A stretch of DNA of 64,000 nucleotides from Spongilla lacustris (lineage: Eukaryota; Porifera; Demospongiae; Spongillida; Spongillidae). Position numbers and translations under genes: made by a program. The notes beneath the pieces were generated by a model, which did not search any database, was not told where the DNA came from, and worked only from the letters and a program-made list of their open reading frames with translations. Of the stretch, positions 12,236-25,115 are shown one piece after another. The stretch spans positions 2,120,771-2,184,770 of the forward strand of contig OX442418.1 in NCBI GenBank assembly GCA_949361645.1, written 5' to 3'. Within the stretch, counting starts at the first letter, position 1; each line of letters starts with the position of its first letter.

Positions 12236-12959
12236 GTGTTTATTAGCGCAGCTTCGTGTGCATGGTCCGACCGATACACATGTACATGTACATGTATATC
12301 CCAGGCTCTGCCTAATATAATTTGGTCCTAAAGTCTAGCTGTCACGGGCCGACTCAGTGCACGGCCATACAATATCCTGAAATGGTCCTATAGCCGACAG
12401 AAATAGGCTTTGAAGGTCTTATAGAACCATTTCAAGCTGTGTAAAGGAAATTTCACTACCATTGAACTCCAGTATAATACATGTCCTATGTATAAGACAA
12501 TTGCAAGTGTGGCTGCCGTACCCGGCCGTCTTCATGACTATTACTGGAAGCTAGCAGCGGCAAAATGCACCACGTACAACTTAGAAGGGCAGAGGGCCAA
12601 GAAGTCTGGCGGGGAGATCGATTGATAGGACTGTGGGGGAAGTACCTTATGAATGGAGTATTTGCTAATAGTATTCATGACACTTCTGTAGGTCCGATAC
12701 ATACCTTTCGGGCCTGATACGAACAGGAATGGGGGGGGGGGGGGGGGGGGATAATGTATGTTTCGGGCCCGATGGAAAAGCGGGCGGGACTGTTAGCTTA
12801 TAGGACCTGATACGTATACCAAGGATTGCGGGGGGTGGGGGTCCTTCCGATATCTCACTCCCTGGCAGCCCTGGCTATACATATTAGGAAAGGCGGTCAC
12901 CTACTGCTGACACCTACAGTGTACAGGAAAGGCTATACGTATTAGAGTATCGATCACCT
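12236..12959. other. Block between palindromic arrays, poly-G tracts, no gene
   Basis: Contains a poly-G run near 12731-12750 flanked by cgggcctgatac and cgggcccgat words, which repeat in the neighbourhood (12690-12830). It probably forms the interior of one composite element with the arrays on either side. Confidence 0.4.
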
Positions 12960-13115
12960 ACTGAAGGGGGGGGGGGGGGGGGGGGGGGACAATTTCTGCG
13001 GAAGGGGGACAATATCTGCTAGCAGATTACGTCCGTGGGGGACAATTTCCGCTAGCAGATTATGTCCGGGGGGACAAAATCTGCGGGGGGACAGAATCTG
13101 CTCCGACAGCGGCAT
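12960..13115. repeat. Palindromic-word array, locus 3 (ATCTGCTAGCAGAT), inverted relative to locus 2
   Basis: After a poly-G tract (about 12966-12987), units atctgctagcagatt alternate with tgtccggggggaca joints. These are the same words as locus 2 but mostly in G orientation, so the pair looks like the two ends of one ~1.06 kb element (12055-13115). Confidence 0.75.
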
Positions 13116-13187
13116 GCATATACCGGTAAATATGTATAGTATTAATTTTGTACACGAAAAGAATTCGAATAACACACATGCATGCCG

Positions 13188-15231
13188 CAGCGGCGGATCC
13201 AGGATTTCTGGAAGGGGGGGTCTAATAACTATATTCACAAGCGGGGGTGGGTACTGGAGGGGGCGTGCCCCCTCCCGTAACAGCTAGGGGGTCTGGGGGA
13301 GCGCTGTAAGCTCCCCCAGTGGGGCCCCAGCCGCTTTTTCACTTTTGCGTTCATTTAGCATGAAAATAAGCATACTTTGAAAGTGTATTCAATATTGATA
13401 GCTAGCTGATTAATATAGAAGCCTGCGTGAGTCAATGTGGATAACGATAGCGAATAGAAAACTCTACGCAAAGCCATTGTGACCGTATTCTGGTCTAAAC
13501 GACACACACGTTTTACCTTTAATAGTATTATATACCTACGTGATTTAGCTCTACCTGTTTCCTGAGGTAAACTATCTTCTTTGATCACTTACTTCTTGTA
13601 GGTATGTTACAACACGCCCACAAAATGGCGCCGATTTTTGGTCAATGATGCTGTTTTAATGTTTTACGGGACGGACGAGATACTCCTTTTTTGACAGCCT
13701 TTTTTGATCTATGCTATATAACCTTTACAAAAGTAGCACCGTGTTGTTGTAGATGACAGTTCAAAGTCTCGTTAAGAGTCTTAACTTAGTCAAAAGAGTT
13801 TTGCTCTTCGATATTATACAAATAATCGGGACGAATATGATTTACAAATGTTTCACGATTTGCCTGAAGACGGGCGCAGACCTTGGCGAATGATAGATAG
13901 ACTGGAAGTATATTGTCTAGTCCACGTTTTATGTGATTTTCAAGCAAATTTAAAGCCCCGCCGACCCCTTTCTACTTCCCGCAGGAATATGATCGATATC
14001 AAATGTAATGTATCGTGTAACGATCGCACGCATGCCTCATTCAGTCATTGCCTGATGCCATGAAATCAGAATAACATACATTTGTATGACTAAACATAGC
14101 ACAGAGCTAATTATATATTTATTCTTTCTGCAGTTTTGTGAGTTATTGGAACTTTCTGTGATCACAATTGGACTCCCATGCAACATCAGTAGTTTGTACA
14201 ATAGGCCTTTGTGTCTATATGCATTGTTCTTTTGACTTAGGGCGCAAGCCAGCCTAAGATTGTGTGTATATGCATCGTTCTGAGGTTGCAAGCCAACCAG
14301 AGATTGTGTTTGTTAAGTGTATGTAGGCATTTTCGAATTCGTTGGATTGCAACGATTTTTGCATCATTAAAAAGCTTTTAGTTTTGAAAAATATCTGTGT
14401 GGTATGACGAAGAAGGTCAAAACAAGGTTGTATACAGTGGAAACTGATTTGAGAAACTAAAAACTGAGGAGCAAAACACATGTCGTGGCGTATTGGAAGC
14501 AAAATGAAAGGTAGGATGATGCTGAAGACTTAGAACTGACCAAATACGAACTTAGAGCTGATGTTGTGTGTATTGTTGTAATGAATTCCTATGTAATGTA
14601 TGCATGTATACATGTATGCATCGTTAATGGTCATAACTAACAGTCGTCTGTTAGCAAACTTTAGCATTGCATGGCACACATGTTTTGTTGACGCCTATTT
14701 CGTTTTCACATCTTGTAAACTGTTAACGGTATAGGGTTTCAAAATCCGGTCACAAAAAAGTTGCGCATGTCCATTGAAATGTATGGCGCAAATTTACGTG
14801 AAATTCGCCACTTTGAAAAGTCGTAACTCTGAAACGTTTCATCACAGAGCGACGAATCAGATATTTTTCAATACTACTCGTATAAAGCTTTTTAATGATG
14901 CATAAATCTTTGCAATCCAACGAATTTGAGAAATCTTGTAACATACCTACTTCTTGCTCGCACCATTCCATCGCGCAGCAACAATACTAATTAAACACTG
15001 CACGCTTGGAGGGCCTTGGCTTTAGACCCCCCCACACACACACTCACTCACACACACTTTGGGTCGAATGCTAACTCGCTAATCAGTTCACTCGCGTTCA
15101 CTAAACGCTTCGTTTTTGAACTCGTCAATCATGTAATTAATTATTCATAAGTTAATTTATTCATAACTGGTCGGGCCGAGGGGGGGGGGGGGTCTTTAGA
15201 CCCCTTAGACCCCCCCCTGGATCCGCCACTG
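13188..15231. mobile_element. Probable ~2 kb hAT-like element, TIR CAG(C/T)GGCGGATCCAGG
   Basis: The left terminus cagcggcggatccagg at 13188 and the right terminus cctggatccgccactg ending at 15231 are inverted repeats with one mismatch in 16 bases, in the CAG...CTG form of hAT elements. Both are followed inward by G-rich or C-rich runs. I found no 8-base target duplication, so these may be the ends of two independent copies. The interior has no transposase motif; short ORFs at 13848-14063 and 14750-14971 are unrecognised. Confidence 0.5.
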
Positions 15232-15289
15232 ACCCATGGCGTTCGAGTAGGTGCATGTTTACTGTCCTTTTCATGCTAGGAGCGTGTTC

Positions 15290-16055
15290 TATGGCTTTAC
15301 CATACACCTGTATACAATTTCTTTACTGCTGCTTCTTGTACTTTCACGCTTTGGAGGGATATCAAACAGTGTCATTGCGTATGTCTATTGCTTCAAATAA
15401 GAGCTCCATTGAAAAGGCAGCACGGGTATATTTTGTTTGAAGAACTCGTTTTCCACCCTTATATAGTTCAGTTATGACCAAATACTCTCTGACAGAACTT
15501 CTGGACATGACGTCCATTGCGTGTTTCCCATTGTCGTCGTAGTCAAATTTATACAGATGGGTGTGGCAACGTGCATTATTCATTAGTTACATGGTCCCGA
15601 GTAACCGTGTCGTTCTTACACCAGAAAATAAGCCCCAGCATGTACTAAACGCAAAGGTGAAGTAAAATGATCGCTCTTTGAGTAGGAGAAGTTTTTAAAA
15701 CCATCTGCCGGGCGGGTTTCGAGAAAAATTGGTTGCCACCTGAGCACTTAATGATAACATTAAAAGGCGTGCCTTCAATAGTCACATGCGCGGCAATTAT
15801 GGGCCAAAGAAGAGCGTACTTTAACTGTGCGTATCATTCTTTTAAAGTACGAAATTGGTTGTGGAATAGCTCAAAAGCATAATGGTTGTGTATATTGAAT
15901 TGGTAGTGGCAAGCTGCGCCTCTGAACGTAAACCACAAAATAATTAGCTTCTCTAGGATCCCAAATACCAAAATACCGTAATGTTCGAATGTGTTCTAAT
16001 TAGCAACCTAATGTCCAGCTCGAAACAGCCGTGATCCACGGGCTGTTTCGAAAAG
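15290..16055. repeat. Duplicated block, copy 1
   Basis: This block is repeated at 17320-18090 in the same orientation. Long matches include caaacagtgtcattgcgtat, ttgaaaaggcagcac, gccccagcatg and atgcgcggcaatta, with small indels throughout. It ends in a hairpin (gaaacagccgt...acgggctgtttc, 16020-16051). It encodes nothing I recognise; possibly a dispersed non-autonomous element. Confidence 0.85.
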
Positions 16056-17084
16056 TGGGACATTAGGTCTCGTTCCCATTCCCTTGATGAAGACAGCAAC
16101 CAAACCCTCGTTACCGCATGGCACAGGAATGTGGCTTATCCTTCTTTATCCATACAATGTACGCTAGCTGTGAGTTGATATTTCGGTCAGGCGTCCTTCG
16201 AGGACTAAAACAGTATAAGTTTTGTAATTTACATACGCGAGACTACATGCGCTTTATTTTGATTTGTTCGTGTCAATAGGCTTTTTTGAGAAATCCGCCA
16301 AGCCAACTGAAAAAACTCATTTAGAAACGTGTACTCAAGAGACGGCTGTATTTGGTTCTGTTTAGGGTGAAACGGGGCTTATTTACTGCGCGTCGTGCCA
16401 ACGCTTTGAATATTTTTTTACGTAGCGAAGTGGTCCTCTCATAATGACTAATATACATGTGCGAAACACACATACTAGTATACATGGAAAACACACTATT
16501 CTTTGCGTTTTCGTTTTCGGCTTAGCTTTTCTGGCCTCTATGAGTTCAGTGTGAGACAAAACACACTCAAGTAGTGTTCTAGTTGGGAGACCGACCTTCG
16601 AGTCGGGCTACGCCCAACTGGTACATGTAGTCAGTGGCGGCCTGAGTTTGATACCCCCCCCCCCCACCCCCTTAAGAACATACCAGAAAGAGCACAGGCA
16701 TAGATAATAGATAGTATATATTCTTTGCATATGTCAGTACATGCAAGTGAAGTTGTGTCCAGTACAGAGACAATTAGAAACTTGTGACTGTGGGCTGACC
16801 TGAAGATAGTGAAATGGCCGCGTCTGGCTACAGAACTGATCAAACATGGTATTGTGGTGACTGCTTCATCGTGTTGATGACTTAAATCTGCTTGCTTTTT
16901 GACATTGATGACAAAGATTGCTGTCGTTCATATAATTGACTTCTGACATCGTTTAAGTATGTACATGTATATGTACATGATTGACATATTTTCATTCATG
17001 TATCGATCGGCGTAATTAAACGGGTTTGCCATTTTAACGTTCAATTGAAGCGGTGTAATAAAGTCACGCGAAGCATAAGGGCGC
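16056..17084. other. Spacer between duplicated blocks; one hAT-like end at 16633
   Basis: No gene is apparent. A single hAT-like terminus, cagtggcggcctgag followed by a C-run, starts at 16633 without a visible partner. Confidence 0.4.
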
Positions 17085-17134
17085 ATTCCCTCAGGGAATG
17101 TTAGGGGCAACATTTGTGCCGAGGAGAAATGGGG

Positions 17135-17310
17135 GACATTTCTACCAGGGGGGACATTTTTTCCTAGACATGGCTGTCCCCCCGGATATTCTTTCCTAGG
17201 AACCATTGTCCGGGGGGACAGTGGTACCTAGGAAAAAATGTCCGGGGGACAGCCATGCCTAGGAAAAAAATGTCCGGGGGGACAGTGAAAGAGGGGGACA
17301 GAATTTCCTA
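17135..17310. repeat. Palindromic-word array, locus 4 (TTCCTAGGAA)
   Basis: Units of ttcctaggaa or gcctaggaaa, followed by aaaatgtccggggggaca joints, alternate in both orientations. It abuts the second duplicated block on its right. Confidence 0.8.
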
Positions 17311-17319
17311 CGACACCTT

Positions 17320-18098
17320 TACCATACACCTGTATGCAATTTTCTTTACTGCTGCTACTTATTCTTTGCATCTGCATTTTCTGCAGAAACTTTCAGGGAA
17401 ATCAAACAGTGTCATTGCGTATGTCTATTGCAAAGCATGTCAAGAACTTCATTGAAAAGGCAGCACAGGTGTATTTTGTTTGAGACTCTCGTTTTCCACC
17501 CTTGATATTTTAAACAGATCAGTTATGACCACATACTCTCTGACAGAACTTCTAGACATGAAATTACGCGTTTCCTATTTTCGTCGTGCATGAAATTTAT
17601 ACATATGGGTGTGGCGCACGTGCATTATTCATTAGTTACATGGTCCGGTCTAACCGTGTCGTTCTTTCACCAGAAAAAAAGCCCCAGCATGCACTAAACG
17701 CAAAGGTGATAATGATTGCTCTTTGAGTAGGAGTAGGTTTTAAAACCATCTGCTTGGGGCGTTTCGAGAAAAATCGGTTGCCGCTTGAGCACTTAATGAA
17801 AATAACAAGAGGTGTGCCTTCAGTAGTCACATGCGCGGCAATTATAGGGCGAAGAAGAACTTACTTTGACTGTGTGTACTATTCTTTTTAAGTACTAAAT
17901 TGGTTGTGGAACAGGTGAAAATTATAAATTATGGTTGTGTATATTGAATTTGTAGTGGCAAAAAGAGCCTCGTAACGTTAACCACAAAATAATTAGCTCC
18001 TTTAGGATCCCAAACACCAAAATACCGTAATGTTCGAATGTGTTTTATTTAATAACTTAACGTCCAACTTGAAACAGCCGTAAATCCACGGCTGTTTT
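17320..18098. repeat. Duplicated block, copy 2
   Basis: Direct-repeat partner of 15290-16055, about 2.03 kb downstream, with scattered substitutions and indels. The terminal hairpin (cagccgtaaatccacggctg) is preserved. Confidence 0.85.
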
Positions 18099-18486
18099 TA
18101 GATTGTTAATTAGAAAACGTATGTACATTACGGTACAATTCTTATCCGGGTCCCATAGGAGCTCATTAAAATGTGGTTCATGTTCTAATCCCTATTTTGT
18201 GAAGATGCTTTTACCACAAAATACCAAAATATTTTTCAGCTGTTCTATATTCAGTTCGGCACTACACAATGCCAATGCGCACTATTGAGGGATGTTCTTT
18301 ATTAGTCCACTGAAGTCGCGCATCTCACGGTTTCTTTGTTTTTGCTTTGGCATTCCTGAATCACTCGAAAGGCAAGCCATTTTTCTCGAGAAAATGCCTG
18401 AGAAAAGGGTGTGAAAAGCACCCCGTTGTAAAGATCGATCATTACCCGTTTTAAACATGTGATATGCCTAGCTTATGTGCAGAATT

Positions 18487-18655
18487 CAAAAAAACGCGCC
18501 AAATCAATTATTGATTCACAATTGATTTCACAGTAAAATCAATCGCAAATCAAGTGCACTTGATCTTGCTGTGAAATCATGCGTTGATTTAACAATTGAT
18601 TTAAAATCTGTTGCAGCAATAATTGATTTGATGGGGGGTTTTTTTGCTGTGATTA
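18487..18655. repeat. Small MITE-like element made of ATTGATTT words
   Basis: The segment starts aaaaaaacgcgccaaatcaa. aaatcaattattg at 18501 is mirrored by caataattgattt at 18617, and the interior is filled with attgattt/aaatcaat in both orientations. A related build is at 30160-30297. Confidence 0.6.
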
Positions 18656-18659
18656 TTTT

Positions 18660-19275
18660 CTGAAGCAAGAACAAAACCCTTTACCCTGGACTAGCTAATC
18701 ATGAATAAAGCTGTATCACGTGCGCTCATGCTGCAATAGAAGCGGATGGAAATTTTTTCATGTCAGTCAAGCCTTTTATGCGGAATTGCGGACAAAATAA
18801 ACATCTCGAGGCAATCTAGAGACAATCTACAGCTAGCCTACTTTCTCTGCTGCTTCCCGCTAATTTCTACATAACGAAGGCAGTGGAGTGCTATCCTTTC
18901 ATCCCCAGTTTTTCTTAAGGGCACTATAATATACAGTTCAGCATAGTAAGCCCCGCCCATTTGGCGATAATGTGTCGCCGTCCCCCCCCCTCTGCTGCCA
19001 CGCCCACCTCAGTGCTAATTCAAGATGTGTTTGGCAAGCTCTACAGGTTTATTTTGCCCTTTTCCTGCAATGAGACACGGCTATAGCCTATCTGCACAAA
19101 ACAAGTGGGTAGAGCTAGTCATGTGACTAGAGCTTGTGGTGATGTATTGTTGAATATGTGTATCCCACAAGCCACATGTCTTTGTGTTTTGACCTACATT
19201 CACACCATCTTGCTCCCTCTCCCTTCCTTGCTCTCCCTCCCTCCCTCTCCCTTCCCTTCTTTCCTCCCCCGGATG
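18660..19275. other. No gene seen
   Basis: Contains a CT-rich stretch (19200-19270) and otherwise unremarkable sequence. No exon-like ORF. Confidence 0.4.
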
Positions 19276-19276
19276 A

Positions 19277-19930
19277 CATAAAAATTAACGAACCGATAGG
19301 TATCCATAGCGACTGGGAACGAGGTGCATTGTAATGTTACGCCACACCCACTGGTGGGAATGATTCAATGGTGGCGGGTGGGAATTATACTTTTTTTAAT
19401 GATAGACACATTCTTATTTGTTCGTTCGCTACCAATGCACTACTAAGTATGGGACAACCCGGACAAGTAAGATTATTAGCTTATTTAGATAAAAACGAAA
19501 ATGAAAATGACTCGCTTTCTAAAGCGTTATTAGTACGCCCACGCCGCAGCTTGCGCTCGAAAAAATGTTCCTTTCAGGTACGAAACACGTATAATTCCCA
19601 TATAATATTCCAACCAGTGGGTGTGGAAAAATTTACCTCGTTCCCAGTCTCTAAGGACACTATCCATAGGACCTCTGTACCTTCAAACCGAATTTGAAGC
19701 GATTTGATTACTCCTATACCTAAAGTTATGGCTGGTTTGAACCCGGTCCGGTATCGAACGTTGCAATACTGGCACGGAGCAAGTGCAAGACCCCCAAAAG
19801 TATTTAACCATAGAGAAATGGTGTAGTATGAACTGTTGCAAATAGGAAGTCTATAGCGTTTAGCGTTTGGAAGATATAGCGAATCAAGCAAGAAGCATTT
19901 TTATAAGGTTATAAAACATTTTCGCGGAAA
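19277..19930. mobile_element. Hairpin-family remnant interrupted by a ~350-base TIR element
   Basis: The flanks (19277-19306 and 19665-19930) match one arm of the giant hairpins at 34.1-35.8 kb: aattaacgaaccgatagg, ccgaatttgaagcgattt, cggagcaagtgcaagac. Between them sits an insert with inverted ends gactgggaacgaggt / acctcgttcccagtc, flanked on both sides by tatccatag. This reads as a later transposon inserted into an older hairpin element. The ORF across it (19368-19697) is regarded as chance. Confidence 0.65.
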
Positions 19931-21700
19931 CTGTCCCTATTATATTCCGCATTCAATGGTCATTAGTGTGCGACACAGAAGACTCTTTGAGGGTGGCATT
20001 GCATGATGAGAACTCATGGTGGATGGTAGCGTTTTATCTATAAAAGAACACATCTATATGCTTTACACTAAAACAATCATTTGCTCTTTATTAAGAGGAA
20101 AAGAAAACCCATGCAAATTTGATGTAACACATTTCTGCATATTCATCATCTGCCAGCTAAACAACATAGTGACAGATCTCCCTATTCTATGAACAAAATG
20201 TTAGACCAAACATATACATAGTGAAATATCTTACCTCAGGTTCAAATGCCTTTACTGGCCATGTGTCAGCCAGCTGTACTATTTCAGTTGTACTTGGGAT
20301 TTTGCCCTTCAATTTCAAATACATTTCCTTCACCTCTGTTTATTTGCTTTGCATAACATTCGCAAATCCTTCTTTAAAACATAAAACATTCAGTTGATAT
20401 ATGTGCATGCATACATATTTAAAATAAATCTATTTTAATAGTTTCCTTTGATGTATGTGCACCTTAGAAAAGCTGCAACATTGCTCACTGTGTGTCAAAT
20501 GTTGAGCCTGCATATTCCTGCTGAATAGATCCGGTTATGGTACCCTGGCTGACTTGCTGAGATATAGATGGAGCTTGTGTCCACTGGTCAACTAAACAGG
20601 CTGAAGAGCCTTTAATTTGTACTCTTGCAGCTTACTTGCAGGTCAGTATACATTCAGCACCCCATGATCAGATCTAAAGTACATTTATACTCATTATTAA
20701 TTAATTTAATGATCGGTGGCATATTTCAAACGGTAACGACTCTGTCCCCAACAATGACACATGGTAGACAAGAAAGATCAGAGCTTATTCGGTCAATTTG
20801 AGGAATCTGCTATATACATAAATGAGGTAATACATGTAAATGCATAAGGACTTGTGTTTCACTGTTGGTGCTAGACTCTTTTCCCTTGAATCTCTCTTTA
20901 GATTCAGTTTTGCATGCATGGGATCATTCATTGAGTGTGTATGGGGCTCAACTACATGTATATAACTTCATCAAAGCCACTCTCATCTTTTAAATTCAAT
21001 AGTCTTCTGGACAAACTGACATTCAGAATTGGCAAGGTCTTGTGGACTTGCTTCTACTGCCAGCTTCCCACTTAATGGCATTGACCTTATTGCTCATAGC
21101 TTCCTCTGCTACTTCACACCTGCTTTCACATGATTGTTGATTCTTGATCTTCAGCTCCAACTTGTAGGCAGGTCAGCATCATCAAAAGCCTGTCTGCAGC
21201 AGAACACAACCTGATCTATAATCACCAGCAATGATGGCCGGAAAATGCCGGAGATAACTGTACTGTGTTGTTAGCCTTGATGATTACTCTTCCATGTACA
21301 GTTCCGATATCACACTGAGCTTAATAAAATTGATATCATTTACTTATTCACATGCAATGCTGACAACAAACATAAATCATTTCGAAGGTAAATGGTCCCT
21401 ATGAACACCATTCTGCCAAATAACACAGGCAGTTATGCACTTTCCATCCAGCCACATTGGCTGCAGTATTGTTGTTTTAAAATACTTATACATATATACA
21501 AATGACTGTGAACAACCAATCTACCCTAACCCCCAGGCAGGTCTATTATTGTGGCTTCTGACCTTGTCCTTGCAATGAACACACGGGCATTGGCTAGAAC
21601 TAACAAGAGATTTAGACTGCCATAAATGGAATTTATCATGGTAGCCTTAGTGGAGTTGGCTTGTGCTGCAAGTCTTGCCTTGTGCAGTGTAGTATGGCGA
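19931..21700. other. AT-rich spacer; one possible exon-like fragment
   Basis: On the minus strand, 20233-20341 reads TEVKEMYLKLKGKIPSTTE and onward in an open frame to FEPE, followed by a gtaaga donor. It resembles a decayed exon or LINE ORF piece, but I cannot assign it. The rest shows no gene. Confidence 0.3.
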
Positions 21701-21715
21701 GCCACTATACATCTC

Positions 21716-22870
21716 CACCAAATTTGCAGGTAACTGCATGGTGCACATCCAGAGCTTTGTCAGGACAGTAAGCACATACCTCTCCTTCTGGTGTTAGAGG
21801 AAGACCAAGCCACCGTTTGATGCTCCACTGCATTTAGTTGGGAGCCATGTTGAACCCCAACCTAGTGGAGGGGACTACCTGTAGCCATGAGGAGGCATGC
21901 ACAGATGAGATGAAGAGTATACGGGCCCGATCTGGTAGGCTGCCAGAGTCATATAGTGCACTGAATTGGCAATTCTCAATTCGTTGTGACAGGTAATGCT
22001 GAAGATGAGACTTGATTGGCAAAATGATGGATATTATATCCTCTGCAGAAACCTAGAGATTGAAGAGATTAATACATGTAGCTTCTATGACATAATGGCT
22101 GGACAGCAAATCTGGGGAAGATGAGGTAATTGAATCTACATGTAGGTATGCAGCAGTGGAATAAACAGCTACTGATCTTAAGCCAAGACCTCCTCTGCTG
22201 AGACATACAATGTAAGCAGGCTTGCTTCCAACCAAAACTTTGTGGTGAATGATTGAGGGCCAAACACTCTGTAAACAATGATGAACGCTAGCATCAAATA
22301 CAGAGAGTGGTGACTTTATTAAAGTTGGAGATGTTACCACACTTTCATAGCAATGTGTGGTTTCTCCAACCCTTGCAATTGGTGATGCGTTTGACTGTTT
22401 CTGGGCTGCTTTGCAATCTTGCATGAGAAAATTGATCTCACATTTTTCAAAGTTGATGTAAAAACTACTAAAGAGAAGGGCCCACTGATAAGATGACATA
22501 GAGTGCAGTTTCACTGAGCAACTGGTTCCGGCAAGAGTACCATCATCAAGGTACCACTTATTGAATAGTACATCTCCAGACAGGTGGTCCTCTACAATCT
22601 TCAAGATCAGTCAATGTATGAAAATAAGAGTGGTCCAAGTGGATCGCCCTGTTGAACGCCTGTAGCTGAGTGGAGCATGCCCATAGGATGCCACAGTTTA
22701 GAATGCACTCCATAACACCAGAGAAAAGTTCTGCGAAAAACTCAGCACAGTTTTTTAGCACAGCATTTCTAGACGCCAAGTTAAGTGCATTGCGTACAAT
22801 GCCTTTGGCAACAGTAAATGCATGAGCACAGTGAATGGATGATTTTTTCTACTCCAGTTGGGCAAACAAC
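21716..22870 (-). pseudogene. LINE reverse transcriptase fragment with CCHC knuckle
   Basis: Reading towards lower coordinates, the order is: ALNLASRNAVLKNCAEFF (near 22760), GVQQGDPLGPLLFS (22618-22677), NKWYLDDGTLAGT (the YxDD-type catalytic core, about 22540-22570), SRGGLGLRSVAVYSTAAY (about 22150-22205), then VCAYCPDKALDVHHAVTC (a C-x2-C...H...C knuckle) and FGGDV near 21718. Frameshifts and stops separate the blocks, so it is dead. The order RT, connection, CCHC fits LINEs that carry a restriction-like endonuclease after the knuckle. That endonuclease is missing here but is present as a separate fragment at 30530-31050. Confidence 0.85.
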
Positions 22871-24260
22871 CCCATATTGGTAAGGATTGAAATATTCCCT
22901 GGTTTAGATTTAACAGTAGCACACAGACACTTGCTTGTTAATCTATGCAGCACTTCACTTCACTTTTAAAAATAGCTCTTCACTAATTAACTTTCAACTA
23001 GCCTCCAGATGCTCAAGTACTTTGCATGCAGATATGGCAAACCTTGATGGAAACAGTATAAATGAGCATCATACATATTACATGTATAAATGAGCAATAA
23101 CACCAAGTGTGTGGTGCATGGTAGGGTGTCAGTGGCAGGTGGGGAAAGTGACAGGTGGAAGGTGGTCCATGAAATATGTGTATAACCATAACCCCTGATG
23201 TGGAATAGAGAGAAGTTTGAGGCTCTTTCTCAGTTGGACATTACTGTATCCAAGAAAACATTCAATCCATGAGCTCACACAAGTTGACTGAATGACCAAT
23301 GATTTCATGGAATGATAACTTAGTTTGTCAATATTTAATGAGGGACTTGGCGAGGGGTAGGCCATGGCCACTTAATTAGAACCACCACAGTTCGGTCACC
23401 ATCCCCAATGTATTCAGAATGAAAGACACTCCACTCTGGCACAGAAAGATACTACTGAACCTCATACACCAAACAAACAAGAGTTGACACACATCACACA
23501 ATGCATGTCCACAGTAGGAAAGTGGCCCCACAAAGCCACAAAAGTGGACGGACCTAAAGATGTGAGTAGTTTGGGAAACAAGCCGAAGGGGCAGAGCAAT
23601 TGGTTCTATTAACTCACATTCCCCTTTGTATGTTTGTGCATTCATCTTCTAATTTATTTTCATGACCAGAACCTTCCTTATCTTTCCTGCATGATTCACC
23701 TTTTTCTTAATAACCATTCCATGTGAATTTCATGGAATGACCAACCAAATGGAGATGTTTTTATCCAACTTATCACAAGCAACAAAGCACCTGCAAGAAA
23801 TACTGAGCATAGCATTGATGGGACCAAATTCTTGAAGAACCTTCCTGCTGGTAAGAGCAAAACTCTGCAAGCCAACTAATGCTCACATTCTCTTTCTGCA
23901 GTTGCATCATCACATGGGCTGGGGACAGAGACTAAGCAGATATGGTGAATGGAAGATGGTGGCACATGCATCATGATCGAAGTCTGATACTGAAAAATGG
24001 TACCTGTTTGATGGTATCTTGGGAATAGTTAGATGAGAAACTGTTTGCATGTGTTGTTGCTTCCAACAAAAACATTCCCTCCTCTAAAGTATACATTGTA
24101 CTGATCCATTACAACAACAGACTGATTCTCAGTAGTTAATACATCAATGGCACGGAACTCAAATAACACGTGAGACTAACATAATTATAGGTCCGCTTAT
24201 GTGGATCTGAATAATATGGGTCATAATTTCAAGACGCTGTATGTTGCCAGATTGTTGCAC
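22871..24260. other. No gene seen
   Basis: Minus-strand ORFs at 23129-23371 and 23376-23645 are short and lack motifs or convincing splice sites. I do not annotate them. Confidence 0.4.
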
Positions 24261-24267
24261 TAGTCAC

Positions 24268-24435
<168 letters not shown>

Positions 24436-24499
24436 TCATAGATCTGGGTACGAAGCATTAATAGTAATTATAAAATGATTATTTTATAATGTTATAACT

Positions 24500-24560
24500 T
24501 ATAAAACACACTCCAGCAGGGCAATGCTGCCTCTGTAATGGGCACCGCAAATAGTGTGTA
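24500..24560 (+). pseudogene. Tiny LINE 3' end fragment
   Basis: The frame reads LQQGNAASVMGTA before a stop. It matches the last residues of the LINE family seen better at 31985-32390 ([13 protein letters not shown]). Confidence 0.5.
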
Positions 24561-25115
24561 ATTTATATAGTGTGTGTAATTTATATAGTGCATTCATTTA
24601 ACTTTGTACACATGAGTATCTATAAATATAATAATGTGTTATTTGTATTTCATGTACAATAGCAATATATATATACAATTTAAACACACACAAAAAAACA
24701 AAAAACAAAAAACAAAAAAAAAACATAGGATTAAATCATATAAACTGGAAATAGCATACATGCAAGGTTCAGCTAGCAGGCCAGCTGTATCTTGCCAGGA
24801 TAGCCCTAGCGTTCTCCCTCACCAAGGTCAGGCTTAGTCTCCCATACATGTCCTGTCTCACCCCGGCTTCACTGGAGGTTGAGCCCACTGCCAACCTTCT
24901 GCTGGTATGGTTGAACGTTTGCTGGGCCTTCTCTCCCCAACCACACCATACATGTCTCTACAGCCAGGGGAATCAAAGCTTGTTACCCAAACATGCATGT
25001 GCATGGGTACAAAATCAACTACGCAATAAGACACTACGTAAATATAACTGATAGCAAAAACGTATGTTTTCGAGTACATATTAAAGTAGGCAAGTATTTT
25101 GCAAGCCTGAAGGAC
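24561..25115. other. 3' flank of the GPCR gene; no other gene seen
   Basis: Contains an A-rich run near 24690-24725 and no exon-like ORF. It probably includes the 3' UTR of the minus-strand gene ending at 25116. Confidence 0.4.

Noticed and set aside
19368..19697. 109-codon ORF
   Set aside because: Spans the boundary between a TIR element and a hairpin relic, without motifs.
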